This document shows, one piece after another, positions 9,675 to 23,700 of a stretch of 64,000 nucleotides of DNA. This DNA is from Tubulanus polymorphus. Lineage: Eukaryota > Nemertea > Palaeonemertea > Tubulaniformes > Tubulanidae. A model generated the notes under the pieces. That model ran no database searches and was not told the origin of the DNA. It was given only the letters and a program-made list of their open reading frames with translations. The position numbers and the translations under genes are program-made. Position 1 is the stretch's first letter. The number at the start of each line of letters is the position of its first letter. The stretch is from assembly GCF_964204645.1 (NCBI RefSeq), contig NC_134025.1, forward strand, positions 3,663,001 through 3,727,000, written 5' to 3'.

Positions 9675-10612
9675 TCAAAAATAAAAAGTCATTTATGATT
9701 CAATTCAAACGGAGGTTTCAGTGCAGATACGATGTACAAGATATAAGTTTATGTTGATACAATGTACAAGATATAAGTATGGAAAAGCCAAAAAGAAATT
9801 ACAGGTAATTTTAGGCCATATGATTAGAAATTACCTTCAAATCCATTTTACGTAGATTATTAATACGGTAGTGTAAAATTATTTCCCTGATCACTGTCTG
9901 ATTCGAATAGTTTGTTTTTATTCCACAGATAGTTGTTTTTTTCACATTGTAAATCCAATAACGCTAAGCATCCGAAGATATTAAGCGACACATTGGGTGT
10001 TGTGATATATAATGTCCATTTCCACAAACAAGCAGTGGTCAACTGAAACAACCAAGCACCTGTTACTACAACTTTCGGTACAGTGATAATTGACAGTTTG
10101 AAAGATACGATTTCACGGTTTCTCGTTTACAATTGAGCGCCATTAAAGAGATCGATATCAAATGGCGAATTATGAAGGAATCAATGGTCATTTCAATAGC
10201 GGTATATTGGATGTTAGTCTTGTACTTAATTTCCTTTCTTCTATAAAGATAATTTGCATTCTTAAATTGTGATCAAATACTCTGCATTATCAATGAAAAC
10301 GTTCATCTGATATTGAGACCCTCATTTCTAAACAGTGATGGCGATCAATTCCTATGTGTTTGCAATTAGAATTTACAAAAAGAACAATCATTTTCTATGC
10401 GGAACTTTGAAAACGTTACATAATGTGATCAGTATTTCTTTTATCTTGACAAATAAGAAAATATGCGTCGGCAAATAATCTTGTGGCATATATGATAAGA
10501 AAATTATCTTCTGCACAAGTGAATCAGAATTTAGTTTATCAGTGAATGGTCGATATATTTCTAGATTTTATTCAGACACAGTTACAAAGCTCAACACTTT
10601 AGACTAGAAAAG
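9675..10612. other. Divergent intergenic region between MANEC-like B and galectin
   Basis: About 940 bp separating two head-to-head genes, so it must hold both promoters. I recognise no strong TATA box. It contains a two-unit tandem repeat (9726-9785). A minus-strand frame at 9863-10039 follows a good CAG acceptor but matches nothing I know and has no partner exon. Confidence 0.5.
9726..9785. repeat. Two-copy 30-bp tandem repeat
   Basis: Two copies of a 30-bp unit containing ATGTACAAGATATAAGT, differing at a few positions, just upstream of the paralogue B start. Confidence 0.6.
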
Positions 10613-12967
10613 ATGTACGATATTCACAATCCCGTAAGTAATAGAATCACATTTTCTTTCCTTCGTTTGTAACATAACTGAAAAAAAGTATAAAATAGCT
10701 CGCTTTGGCGATACTTTTAGTGAATTTTGTACCGTTTATTTTTTCTAGCGCATTCCCTACACCGGGATCATTCCTGGTGGTGTCCGCGATGGTACAATGA
10801 TTACAATTAGAGGTAGTACAACTTTCAGTAAGCAGTAAGTCAAGATTTTTAGAGTAAACTTTAGATTTTTCTATTCAATAAAACGTCTTCAATCGTATTC
10901 GTAAATTTATTCTCGGAAATGGTTCAATCGATTTTCTTAATGCTTTTAAGTTTTAGTATTGGTCTGCATGATGGTTCTCCATCGGGTAATGCCATTCTGT
11001 ATCTGAACCCACGAATTGATGAGGGCTGTATCGTACGTAATTCATTTTACCAAAACAAATGGGGAGCTGAGGAAAGAGACGGTGGTATGCCGATCTACAA
11101 ATCGAGTCCCTTCGAGATTATGATACTGGTACAACGAGATTGTTTTATGGTGGGTATATGTTTGTTGGTATTTGGTAAGCAAGACATTTTTCCTTAAAAC
11201 GTTAGTTTATATGGTCACTATGCCATATATCTGATACAGATTAGTGTTTTTGGGCTTAACAAAAATGATAACTTGTTTCTCCTTATCGGCCGGGTCATTT
11301 TGTAAAATGCAATAAAATTTGTAATCAGTTCATTTCCATAGCTGCCGGATGTTATGGTAAAGATGATATGATTGAAAAAAGTAATGTACGGGTCAAATTT
11401 TAAGCTCAGCCTGGGATGAGAGATAGGGTATCAATTTTTTGGCCTTATTTGGACTATTGGTTTAAACTAGATTGATTAATAGTTTTCGTTATAGCCTGTT
11501 ATAATGTATTTGATATATTGTATTTGTTTCGATATCAAATGATTGGACAAATTGCTTTACAGATAGCTGTAAACGGTACGCACTTCGCTAAGTTCCATCA
11601 CCGCTTTCCAAAAGAGTCGGCTACCACGTTGCAAATCACCGGATCCGTTCATATTAAACACATACATTATCCACCGGCAGCGATGGCACCCGGCTTTCCA
11701 CCAGTTCCACCGGCAGGACCTACAGGCCCAGGAATCTACCCACCACCAGCAGGCTCTGCATTCCCTGGAGGTTGTTGTCCACCGCCGCCTAGGCCACCAC
11801 CAGCCGGATTTGCGCCACCGACACAATCGCATATGCCCAATACTTTCTTCAACCCGGTACGTTTTTCTATCGGTTAAATGATATCGATTTAATTCGGGTG
11901 TGAAATTTCCAAATCAATGCCATTCTTTTATTGCAGCCATTGCCGTTTACGCACAAGGTAGTCGGAGGTTTGAAAGAGGGAAATACGATTCAAATCTCTG
12001 GAAAAACTAAACATCATGGGCAAAGGTATTGTACATATTTCTACATCAGTCATGAATATTATTCTTTTTATGACATGGAAGTTATATCTTTACCTTTATC
12101 ACAAAATATCATCCATTTTAGATGGACCATTAACCTGACGTCTGATAAACAGAAACGTGACATCGCACTTCATTTTGACGTGCGTATTCACATGGGCTTT
12201 CATCAAAAAGTCGTAGTGATGAATTCGTCTCTTGCTGGACAATGGCAAACGGAAGAGCATGACAGTACGAGATTTCCATTCAAACCAGGGCATCAATTCG
12301 ACCTCTCACTGAGAGTGAATCCTACAGGATATCAGGTGAATATAGTCAGCCTCGAGACACGAACAACCGCCAAAACGTGCAGTCATCATACATCGTAAGG
12401 TGCTGCCGCTATACTCATTGTTAGCGGATTTTTCATACACTAAAGTGAATTGATACGGTAACGAGCAACAAACATAGCGGCAGCACCTATGAGATTATGA
12501 TGTAGCGCACATCGATTGCCAGAGTCGCTTCACGTTAGTGTATGGAAAATCCGCTAACGATGAGCATAGCGGCAGCACCTTATGCTCAGTTCGTATTCGC
12601 ATTTGTATTCGGTCTTTTAACCCGCTCTTGCCGGCATTAGTTCTACAGTTGCAGACCGTCCGACGATTGTGTCGCAGCGACCCGAGTACCCCATTAATGG
12701 CCCACTAATCATCACATCTGTGTGTTGAATATTTATCAAGGAAATATCCGGGAAATAATCATAAACATTCCCTTAGAAGCCTCATTTATATTATTCCATG
12801 TGTCTTTTTTTCTGAATCATCAACTGTATTACTGTCGGTATTATTTTCAGATATACGTGAATGGTGGTCAGCATTGCTATTCATTCGGTCACCGTCATCC
12901 TTTCCGAAATGTCAAGTTTGTGAATATTGAAGGCGATATTGACGTGACAACCTTAAGTATTATGTAA
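10613..12967 (+). CDS. Tandem-repeat galectin with proline-rich linker
   Basis: Seven exons on the plus strand: 10613-10633, 10749-10834, 10951-11149, 11563-11856, 11937-12025, 12122-12335 and 12851-12967. All borders are AG/GT and the phases agree, giving 339 residues. It is a beta-galactoside-binding lectin with two carbohydrate-recognition domains. CRD1 (about 8-135) has LNPR, RNSF, WGAEERDGGMP and VNGTHFAKFHHR. CRD2 (about 204-338) has LHFDVR, VVMNSS, WQTEEHD and YVNGG. Between them is a linker of about 65 residues rich in Pro, Gly and Ala (CCPPPPRPPP). No signal peptide is present, as usual for galectins, which leave cells by a non-classical route. Binding-site residues depart from the canonical set: Tyr53 for His in CRD1, and Asp249 and His276 for Asn and Arg in CRD2. 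Sugar preference may therefore be altered. A poly(A) signal follows at 13197. Confidence 0.92.
12398..12580. mobile_element. 183-bp MITE with long inverted repeats and TA target duplication
   Basis: Lies in intron 6 of the galectin gene. Ends of about 45 bp are inverted repeats with a few mismatches (AGGTGCTGCCGCTAT at the left, its complement at the right, continuing through GTTAGCGGATTTT and CATACACTA). TA flanks both sides (12396-12397 and 12581-12582), as in Tc1/mariner-type MITEs. The right-end tip sequence AGCGGCAGCACCTA also occurs once inside (about 12476-12489). It has no coding capacity. Confidence 0.85.
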
Positions 12968-13196
12968 AGTGCCAAAAACACAAATATAAAAATTAAAAAA
13001 CTAAGTCACTTCAGTGATATAATTTGAACACTAATTTATGTACCATAGATTTTAGAATTTTTGGAAATATAGGTGTCTAGTAGTTTTGCTTATCAATCTA
13101 ATTTGCACATCAAAATAGTTGGATAGCCGGTAAAATGTACGGATGTTTGTATGGAACACTTTGACGGAGGAACTTTCCGTTACTTCAACATAGGAC

Positions 13197-13202
13197 AATA
13201 AA
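13197..13202 (+). terminator. Poly(A) signal AATAAA of the galectin gene
   Basis: Canonical AATAAA, 230 nt after the galectin stop codon on the same strand. Confidence 0.55.
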
Positions 13203-13264
13203 GCCAAACACATGTAACGAAATTTTTGATGGTTTATTATTTTGTTCAATGGGTCTTATGTTAC

Positions 13265-13322
13265 ACGATGAGTGAAGAGACACATTTCACTTTACGATGA
13301 GTGAAGAGACACATTTCACTTT
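13265..13322. repeat. Two-copy 29-bp perfect tandem repeat
   Basis: Two identical 29-bp units starting ACGATGAGTGAAGAG, each with a small GTGAA/TTCAC dyad, just past the galectin 3' end. Confidence 0.75.
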
Positions 13323-14787
13323 ACATTATAACGAATCTGAACTAAAAATTGTTTGCTTCAAAAAGGAAGATATACCGAAAATGAGTTAATACTCTTATGA
13401 ATGAACGTCCAAATAGTTCTACTTATCAAAGATTAACACAGAATTGATACGAAATAAAACAATGAACGATTCACTTTCATTTAGTCAACTCATGAAGGGC
13501 ACTGTATTTATATTAAGTCTTATCTTGAACGTAAAAGCATTTAATCTACGTCAACAAGTTTAATATCTGAAAAATCAAATAGCTGACTAATCTAAAAATC
13601 CCCTAGATTCAGATTCATGGATAAATGGCGACCAAAGGGTTGCTGTAAAAGCCACCAAGCTTATGCATGACGCTAAAAACTATCATTATTTTCTTTCTTC
13701 TCATCAAACATTAACAACATTATAAACCTTCTAAATATATTAAGTAAACACATTGAACATTCTCTCGTAAAATATTCAACAGTTGATATAATTTATTTTA
13801 CTCGCAGCTTTTGCGAGTTTTCACTGGCGCCATCTACTCGACTCTTCAACGTACGCAAACTAATTACAATTAAATCACTTTTTTTCCGGATGACATTTCT
13901 ACATATTCAACTACACACACTATAAATTGATTCAATAAAGAAAACTGATTCTACTAATTATTACTGTCATTTGTATTTACATTGTTTGTTCATCGATACA
14001 AATAAAATACGAAGTCATTTCGCAAACACGCTCACACAAAAACAAAATATATACCCAATGAATAACTGAAGATTTTTTTCACATCGAAATATATACGGAC
14101 CACAAAACAATCAATTAAGCCAAGTAAAACATGAAGCAATATCAACGATCTGGGTTTAGTGGATTATCGGTGGATTTAGTATAGGAGTAGGCCTTTATCT
14201 TACAAGCTAATCAAGGGTTACGTTGAAACTGCAATCACACAACGATGTATTATCTCGGACTTGGTTATCTTGGCTATCGTACATATTATTATACAATAAG
14301 AATTCTATGCAAGGAATCAACGTCTTTCAAATTTTCAACGGAAGTGCAATTATTTACTAGATCATGTTCAACCGCAATCGTAAGGTCAGCTTGCAAAAAC
14401 GTAACAAACATCTTTATCAAAACTGTCTTATTTGATTACCCACAAGTAAACAAAGACGCCACTGGCAAACAGAATGGTTTATCATTTTCAATTTCAATTT
14501 CACTCTCTCCGTATCTCCCTCAATTTCCGTCAAAATATCGCTTCGGTATAACTATATATGCTATATGGACGGCTAGTTAGAGCCCTCACCGCCCACCTTA
14601 TGAATCAAACCCTATTTACTGATGCATGATATGATGGGTGTATTTACAAAGATGCAAATGACAACAGTCAAATATCATATCGTTCCTCACTGACATTGGT
14701 GAGGGCTCATGCGCCCAATCATGGTTCGGGCACTGCCCAAACACACTTTGATTTCACCTTGTTCTCCACTATGTGACAATTCCGATA

Positions 14788-17700
14788 TCATTCTCGGAAA
14801 TCCTCGAAGTTACTTGACCGCCTGCAGTCTTGGCATGATTGGGAAGGCGACGAAGGCCGACCAAAGTCTCGAGCGTAAAGGTCAGGAATCGGGGAGGGTG
14901 ACCGATATTCGCGTATACCCATCATCGGAGATCTCCTTAATTCGCGTAGTTGAATTACGCCGTTTGGCGAATCCACCGGAAGTTCGGCGGCAGACGTCGA
15001 GCATTTTGAACATTGTCGTCTAAAAGCAGGCCTTGTTGTAGATCCGTGGCATCGTATCGCAAAACGTAGTTCCTCGGCCATCTCTGAACAGAGTGATTGC
15101 TAAACGAGAGAGTAAAACTGATATAAGAATTGAAAAAAATAACATACGACGAGAAGCGTAACAAATGTCATTAAGGTAGGATCCGACCCCATCACGATAA
15201 GCATTTTCGTTGGTCACTTGCATATCGACGAAAAACAAGGAAGGCTAAATGGCGATGTAAGGACATAAAGTAACAAAAAAGAGTGACCCGTATACATGTA
15301 GGCTACGCACCTTCTTTCCTTTAAGGGTTAGATGTTTCGAGCACAGCTAAAAGGCAAGGAACCACACCGAGAGGGTTAATGATTATATGTGACCATAACA
15401 AATGAAACATGCAATAAATCCATTACCCTGTAGTTATCTCGTTAACAGTTATATACTAAAAAAAGCTTAATGCTAATGCTATGCCACCAAACCATCGACT
15501 TGTTAGATTATTGCCACTGATTATTTTGTTAGTTCGATTATATGATATCATGCAGGTACAGTAAGATACGCCTCTATGTTTATTTTTACTATCAAATTAT
15601 CATTGGAGCCGAATTATGTTTCAAGCTGGAAACGCGATTCAAGCCAATATGAAATATACCAGATTATAGCATATTCTTTGATACCTTAGAATATCATCCG
15701 TTCACAAGAATGTAAGAAATCGACAGAATTTGCTTCTGTACCAGGTCTGTGAATACTTACTCGATCAGTTTGTGCATTATGTTTTGAATTCCAGATAAAT
15801 TCGATAACGGCTACGATTACTGCTAAAGCGAGACCGGCCACCAGAACCACGAAAATGCCGCCGACGTTTTCTACCCCGAGTTCATTCGCTTTAGATTCCT
15901 TTTTATCATCACGGTTACAGGTGCCCGTATTTTTCCACCATTTGTTATAAATCATTTGTATTCTTCCTTTTTCTTGAAGTTCTAGGATAGCTAGTGATAT
16001 ACGATCGCGGTATTCGGATCCTATATAATAAATGATATATGGAATGTAGTGCATGAATATTGATAATCAACATTTGAGTTTTTGAATTCGTGCCAAAAAT
16101 TAGTAGATTACGGTTAAATGAATGACTACAAGGAGTGATATAGTGATCATGAGAAAAAACGATACCTCTCTGAGTACCAATTCCATATCCTTTACTATCA
16201 AGCAGTCCTCCGACTTGCATGAGATCACATTCTCTTTGTATGGTATAGTCTATCATCACGGATTCCATGAGATATGCATAGTTTCCTTTAAGCACCCTAT
16301 TTATTCCCTCCAAACTGTCAGATACAAATACATTAGGCTCGGCCGTGTCCATGTACTGCCACATCCGTTTGTAAGTCTCGATTTTAGAATCCTGTAAAAT
16401 ACATACGACAACGCATAAACAAGCGTATAGCTATTTGATAAACACTGCGATTTGATGTCGCTCTTATCATTGCACCGACCAGAATCTTTTTTTATATTGA
16501 TTATGCAAGAAATTGCTTCGCTTTATACACCTTGAAAGTCGAGGCAAGATTCGAATAGACCTGATGTGAGCCGAAAGAAATGCGAACGATTAGATTCAAG
16601 CCCGACTCCGGAACCGAAACACATGCTATGATTATTTGTAGAGACATCTATATCAAAGAACTAAACCACATAAAAAACAGCCCGAAGAAAAAAACAGTAT
16701 TCATCGAAATCATTTTTTGAATGAAATGTATCAAATATTTTGAGATGGCTTTCATATCTTTAGGAAAACAGAGAAAATCATGAAAATACAAAATGGCAAA
16801 TATACATGAAGAAAGTTGCATCCCGATAGAAAGGAGGTTAAAACGGACATACATGATCAATGTATGGTTTAAGTCATCCTCCCCCGGCAGGGATTCGAAC
16901 CTGATGGCATCGAGATTGCCACGGCACGAAACCCTGCCATAATCGACCGTGTGCGCAGATACATGCGCAGTTCAGATGATGTGATTTTAAGCCAATCAGA
17001 AATCCCGTTTTATTTTAGCCCGGGTTTTCCCATTTATAGTTCTTCCTTGAAATTTGCCTCAACGATTATACAACGAGCAATCTGATTGGTGCCGCAAGTT
17101 TTTGTTCGGAAAGCTGCGCATGTACCTGCGCACCCGGTCTACTGATGCAGGGGTTCGTGCCGTGGCTGAGTGTAGCGATGCCATCAGGTTCGAGTCCCTG
17201 CAGAGGGAGGATGGGTTTAAGTGTCGGCGGGCCACAACAGTATACAGAACATTTACATTATCGGCAACAAATTTCCGCACTTTCTTCACGTAGAAGCAAA
17301 AAATGACAACATCACTCGTTCAGGTTATAATGGTAGCACTGATCATTGGAAATACATGCAAAAATGACTGTAGTGTTGCAGATATTGAGATGATGGATAC
17401 AGCGTGCAAAATGAACATTTCGGCAAAAATCTTGAAGCCATTGTTTATAAAAATCTGCTGAAGTGATGTCATATGAGTATCGTAAATATTAACTATTCAC
17501 ATTTATCTAAACATTTTTAACCTTAAAAAAGAAACAAATCTATGAATTAAGTTTGTCTTTCTTCGGACACCATCGAACTCGGCGAACAACAGTAAACGGT
17601 AGTACTGAAAGGGGCGGTGTGAAAACTGGATTCTGGCATTGGAAAAATGGTTATTTGACGACATTTGTATTAACAAAATTTACAAAAGACGACGAATTTT

Positions 17701-20700
17701 TGCTAAAGCTAACAGATCTATTTGTAGTCGACGGTTTGAAAAAAAGAGAAGAATCGTTTATAAATGACTCTTTAAGAATATATATATATATGTATATTGA
17801 AATATGTATATGATAAAATGAATATAGGAACGTACCGCACTGCCGAATTGCTGGGGATAAATAAATAGAGGTCAGTTACAAAGTTGATCAGTGCTACCTT
17901 AAAACTAAAATAATAAAGACAACAGTGAATAGACTTTTGATGTGATATAGATATTTTACTACGATACGACAAGGGACTAGTGGCCCTGCTACTACTAACT
18001 ATCAAACCACGTATAATGAGAGCATAGACTGTAAAATATGTATCTATAGGTAAAGGCCAGGCTTTTAGTATGGACAACATGCATTTATATATAGTTGGTT
18101 TTTGCAGATAAGTGATAATGATTTTTGTTTGATTTCTCGATTATGAATGGATTATTGAGGAATTTTGAAGTGTTCAAAATAATTGAATAGAGCAGTTTTC
18201 GCCTAATAAGTACAGCACACAATTATAAGAAGAATTTAAATTATAACTTACTTTGAAAAAAGTCATCGTCGAGCCTCCGGATATCGTGCCGTACGCTATT
18301 TCAGTTTGCCTAGATAAATCCTCAGCATTCTCAATGGGTGAAACCATTCTCTCAACCGTGAGAAATGCGGCTAAGTTTGCGGTGTAAGACGATATTATAA
18401 TTAACGTAAAAAACCACCAAATTCCGCCAACAATTCGCGTCGACAAGGCCCGTGGATTAATGTCTGAACCCTGTTGCATTAGCGTACCTACTGTAAACCA
18501 GAAACTATTGGACAATGTGAATATATTTTCGACTGTATCTTTTGAGTTCGAACAGCCGTCCGGACTGTACCATTCATACGGACTGAATCTAGCGAGAATA
18601 AACATCACAAAACTAACGGTTATGTACGCAACGATTACGTAGAGCCAAATCTCCAGTGCTAACGGGTTCAAAAAAGAAAACAGCCCAGGCGTCTCTCCTA
18701 TTGGCACTTTGAATAATATACTTATTCCGAGGTTCATAAACGGTTTCGTAAAATCCACTACTTGTTCACGTATGTAACTTATAGTAAGCGAAGCGACCGC
18801 GAGATCCGCTTTCTGAAATTGAAAAAAAACCTTATCAATGCAAGCAACGTTAAACAACTTTATTACGTATCACAATTCGAAATATGCCTTAAGGTTACCT
18901 TGTCAATAAGCTCCCGCACCATTCCGTTCCATTCTTTGGTTTCAGAATCTTGTGCTCCGTATTTTTCATCGGCAACGAGTCTAATTTCGTAATTGAATCC
19001 GACAATGCCTGCTACCTCGTGAAGCAAGTCTATGCAGAATCCTTCGTATTTATTATTACCTTGCAGTTCCTTGTGATTTTTCTTCAACATAACAAACGGT
19101 TTCTCCTGTGAATAGAATAGTAAATACTGTATACATCGTTTAATCGTTCTATTTGAAGAAGAAATTGATGTCTAATAAAACAAAATAAAGATTCTCGGAT
19201 GACGTAGGGAGAAAAACATTTGAATTCGATAGATTTAGTACAAAATTGTTAATTGCATGAAAAAAAACTTGTGATTTAAAACGTCAAGTGAGCGTGGTTC
19301 ATCGGTGCAGAGTAACATGCAAGGTCTTCAGTGGTATAGAAAAAAAATGTATGACATCGTCCCGATGGGGTATCCCCGCATCAGATAGGACACTTCTCAG
19401 TGAGTCGAAAGCTCTTACTTCACCCATTGAATATTTTCATATTTGCTTACGTAGTTTAATATAATATGACATTCATCAATTCAGTTTTATAAAGCATGCT
19501 CTCCTCTCTCTCTCTCTCTCTACTTCTAAGGTAAAGCGAATGCCGTTTCCAAAGAAAGTTAAATTCTATGATTATCTTTCTAAACATATCGATGTATCAT
19601 AAGTAAGCTGATTTATAGAGATTGATAAGAGTTCGTGCAAAATTATCCATTCAAATGATTAATGAAAAACTATTCGCGTAATATAAGATAAAAGGGAAAT
19701 TTCGTTCAATGCCTGAACTGTATCTAATGATGATTCATTTTCTGAGTGTTCATATTTGGAGATTCAAACCGTAGCTCAAGTAACAACTACACTAAGATAT
19801 ATTCTATATCTGGTTTACCAAATTAAGCAATTAAATAGATTATCATCTATGCGACATGCAGTCACAATTTACTAGAACTTAATTCGTTCAGCAAGTGTGG
19901 TGTCTTAAGTGCTATACGTGTCGGTATCAAACATATCAACCTTGCGTGCATTTAATGTGCTTCACGTAACTTATAAAAAAATCTTTTGAAATTCGCTCGC
20001 CGAACTGATATATTTAAGCCATTCAATTGGTGAACCTAAACCTTCTTCAAGTAAAGACTCCAAGTGAAAACAAACTGTACTTGTGCTTTCATTGGGTGAC
20101 CACAATTCATCCAAAAGCAAATTGCATTTAACATCATCAGTGCTGTAGAGTGCTACCCTGAATCATCTCTGGTATATTGAATACACGGATCTTGTTCAAA
20201 TATTGCTAACAATTTATTTGTGTTTTCGAGATAGATCTGTGGTCACCCTGGTCACCGTTACAAGCGAGACATTATTTTGGCCGAGATTCATTAGTTTGAA
20301 GAATGATTAATATCCGCTGATTTATCATACTGTCCAGCATTAGCCATCGTTCCTGGTATACATTTGCGCACGAACAACTATTGAAAAACACCAGCCATAT
20401 CTATATATGTATATTCTGATCAGACCTTCACCCGATTTATAAATCTGCGAAGCCGGTTTGGGAATTATGAACAACGGGAGTTTATCAATATATTTTTAAA
20501 AGGGATTCAAATGAAGTATAATGCATCAATTAGCAATTAATTGCATGCGAATTATGGCTTTTAAGCTTCCTTTTACCTTTGATCGGACAGAAAATTCTTT
20601 TAACGGACACAGTGACGTGAAATGGATGAATAGAAAAATATGCCAAAACTGGGATGTGATAGAAACGGACATGATTGAGTTTTTTCAGTCTTTTTGGATG

Positions 20701-23700
20701 GACAGGATATAGGTATAGTGTTGACAAGCAAAAGGGATTTAATCAGGATCTGTACGGGATCAAATGCGTATTCGGGTAGAGATATATATAAATGACACTA
20801 AACATCCATTTGCGCCACCGTGGAAGCCAAAAACATCCGCATTTCTCCGCATCTCACAGAATGAAATGATTCATGGATTAGTGAGTCTTTTTAGAAATAG
20901 ATATATCCTAGTACAATGATGAAAGTCAAAGTCAAACTCATCATATCCATCAATTTGGTTCCAGTACATTATCAACCACTTGTCATGTAGCGCGCTATAT
21001 TCGTAACATTTTCCGGCAGCATTCGGCAAAACTCGGCCGCCGGTGATGATTAAAGCTGACGAAAGATATAGCTATAACCTGAAGGCTTCATGAAACGTTA
21101 TTGATAGACAGAGATGCGAGAAGCGGGGGCGTAAATATCTATATGAGGGGTTAGTATGTTCTTATTTAAAGTGTGAGCAGGAATGCCATGTATCACAACC
21201 TACCACCAATGACGTCACAACTAACGTCGACTTTTCCTAAAATAAAGAGTACATATATATATAATGCCTCAGTAAGAGGCCATCATTTATCGCTAAGAAC
21301 TTTCTAAATATCTCTTACGTTGACACGAATCAATCACATTACAAAACACATTTAACATGAAAATATTTTCAACGTAATGATTGTGCAACATCCATGCACT
21401 AAAAATGTTTTTTTTTTCTCCAGAATTTCAATTCATTTACGATTTAAATGCGAAATAAGAATACACATAAAACGGTTTTGATGCAAATGTGTCGATGGAA
21501 TGAAATAAGCATGTGCTTTTAATAAACGGAACGTACATATGATTTCAGACGATATTGATAATAGATAAACATGACGTTTCTTTTTTTTCGGGATTTTTAC
21601 GTTTTTAAGCAACAATACAACACATTGTATTGGATATTTTAGAGGTCTTGTACGTACCTGTATTGATGTGACCCTCAATGTTTCATTGAATCCGTATTTA
21701 CTGTTTGGAAGAGAGGCGCCTCGTTGTAGAAAGTTCGTTGTAAAATTCAGTTTGTCCTTTGGATTCCAGTCTCCGATCTTCAAAACGAAATGTATTCAAA
21801 CATATATCATCTATAATTGTGTTTTATTGCGGCAATTCAATAACATTCGATATTCAAAATTAGACGATTTAATCCTAGTCATTTGAAAATTTCAAGATTA
21901 TTATGTGGCAGGTGCAGACTACACTTATTCATCCATCCAGTAATGAATCTTACCAGTTCAAATCCCGCTTCCGTAAGACACAGTATTTCCAGTTTGAAGT
22001 CCGTTCTACGACCCTGCTGTAATGGCTGTATGGTCCCTGATAAGGTTGACAATGGTAGCTCGTCACCCTCTCCAAATCTTTCCTAAAATATACAGAATAG
22101 TTGTTTTCATGATATCGGTCCCGATTATAAAACATAGAAGTTCTATGCCGTCCATCAATGTCTCTAAGTCTTATTTCTTATCTTGCTGATGTTTTGGGAA
22201 GTGAAATAGTCAATTTTTCATTATTTCAATATACATGTAATCAGCATTCTCACCAAGAATATTGATACGATCGAAATATGAGACGCATAGGTTTTTTGAT
22301 ATTTCAATTTTATTTGAAAAAGGTTTTGAATCGAAGCCATGCGTTTGCGGTCAAAGAAATGTTTTTTAACAAAACACTAAGCGTCAATTGACTGGATTAG
22401 AACGAGTGCTGTTCGTCCAGTTGTTTTCACGTGAATTAATTCGTGGATCAGCGTAATTAAAAAACTTGCGGCCGAGAAAAGATTATTAGCACATCATAAT
22501 CCGTCCTTCGCTCAAATTATTGAATTCACTGAGTAGAATTACGGGACGGATTAAAATCAATGATTGTAATGCATGCGTGATGTGCTCTGCGACATGATTT
22601 AAGAGAAATACACAAGATGCCGTTGGCAGATATAGATTGACATTATAATAGTCCACGTAGAGAAACACAAAATATAGATTGCAATTAATCTATCTTTAAA
22701 ATCTGATGAATCATCATCAAGACTCGGGAAGAAGTTTAAATGAAAGCCGGTCGAGTGATGCGTGGCGGTGGCATGCTCAGAATCATGTTCAATTCAGACG
22801 ATGCTAATATAACCATAGCGAAGATGAAGCATTTGATAATTACCAGGATATTTTGGTCCTCATCGAACTGTAAAAGGTGCATCAAAGATGATGACAAAAT
22901 AATCAAACAAAATGAATCAGACAGTGACAGTGCATGGTTAAAAGTACAACTAAGTTGTCAGTGCTCGGGTAGAAATGAAATGAAAGCCAATTTACAAAAT
23001 GACACTGTGGTAATAAAGTTGGACTTGTTCTCGCTAACTGATATTTCTGAATGCTTTAGTACATATCTTGGAGCTGATTTTACTTCGCTCTAACTAAGCC
23101 CATTTATGGCCACAGTTATCATCTTACGTATAAGTGAAGCAATGCCTACAATATCATCGGAAGGAGCCTGAAAACATAAATGATAGATACAGGTGAGAGT
23201 CTAAAAAAGAAGAAAGTAGATCGTAGACCATTAGCACTTCATCAAAACTTCATGCACCACACTGATTTGATTACTGAATATCATAAATTGTTTTTTCTCA
23301 TTTTAGAAACTCTTTGTTCAGCAAATATTTTCATGTGTTTCATGTATGTTTGGGCGGACCTAACGTGAAGCAACGTTTTTTTTCTGCTTATAACTATTAT
23401 GCGTACCAGATTCATATAGTTGTAGACGCTGCTACCGTAACTCCACGCCTCTTCCCCATCACACGATAGGTTCGCCATCCTGATGTCTTGACTGTGTTGG
23501 ATCTCTTTCAGCCCGTAAGCTAACATATACACGGCATCGTACATCAAAGCTGCTTCCGTCTAGAATTAATAGATTGAACAATCCATTATGATAATTAATT
23601 TATGGCCCACCTAATTTACCTTTTCCAGCGGGAAGAAGAAAATTGATGCTGAGATGATAGCGACTTTTATTAATTCAATTCCCCGCTGTAAAAAGATACA

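Larger units (their letters stand above)
12968..14787. other. Convergent intergenic region between galectin and kainate receptor
   Basis: Both flanking genes end here, so it holds two 3' UTRs. The galectin poly(A) signal is at 13197. An AATAAA on the minus strand at 13792-13797 could serve the receptor, giving a 3' UTR of about 1 kb. Apart from the 29-bp tandem repeat I see no other feature. Confidence 0.5.

Noticed and set aside
9863-10039. Minus-strand frame after a good CAG acceptor upstream of MANEC-like gene B
   Set aside because: No start codon, no donor to join it to the gene, and the gene already has its own signal-peptide exon.
16866-17221. Genuine tRNA gene
   Set aside because: B box is present but A-to-B spacing is about 14 bp and no acceptor or anticodon stem forms; it is a repeat derived from a tRNA-like sequence.
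22740-23093. Plus-strand frame of 117 codons inside receptor intron 7
   Set aside because: No recognisable motif, no splice signals that extend it, and typical intronic composition.
23125-23168. Minus-strand exon-like sequence ([12 protein letters not shown]) in receptor intron 7
   Set aside because: It would go from phase 0 to phase 1 and break the frame; exons 7 and 8 already join to family-typical sequence.
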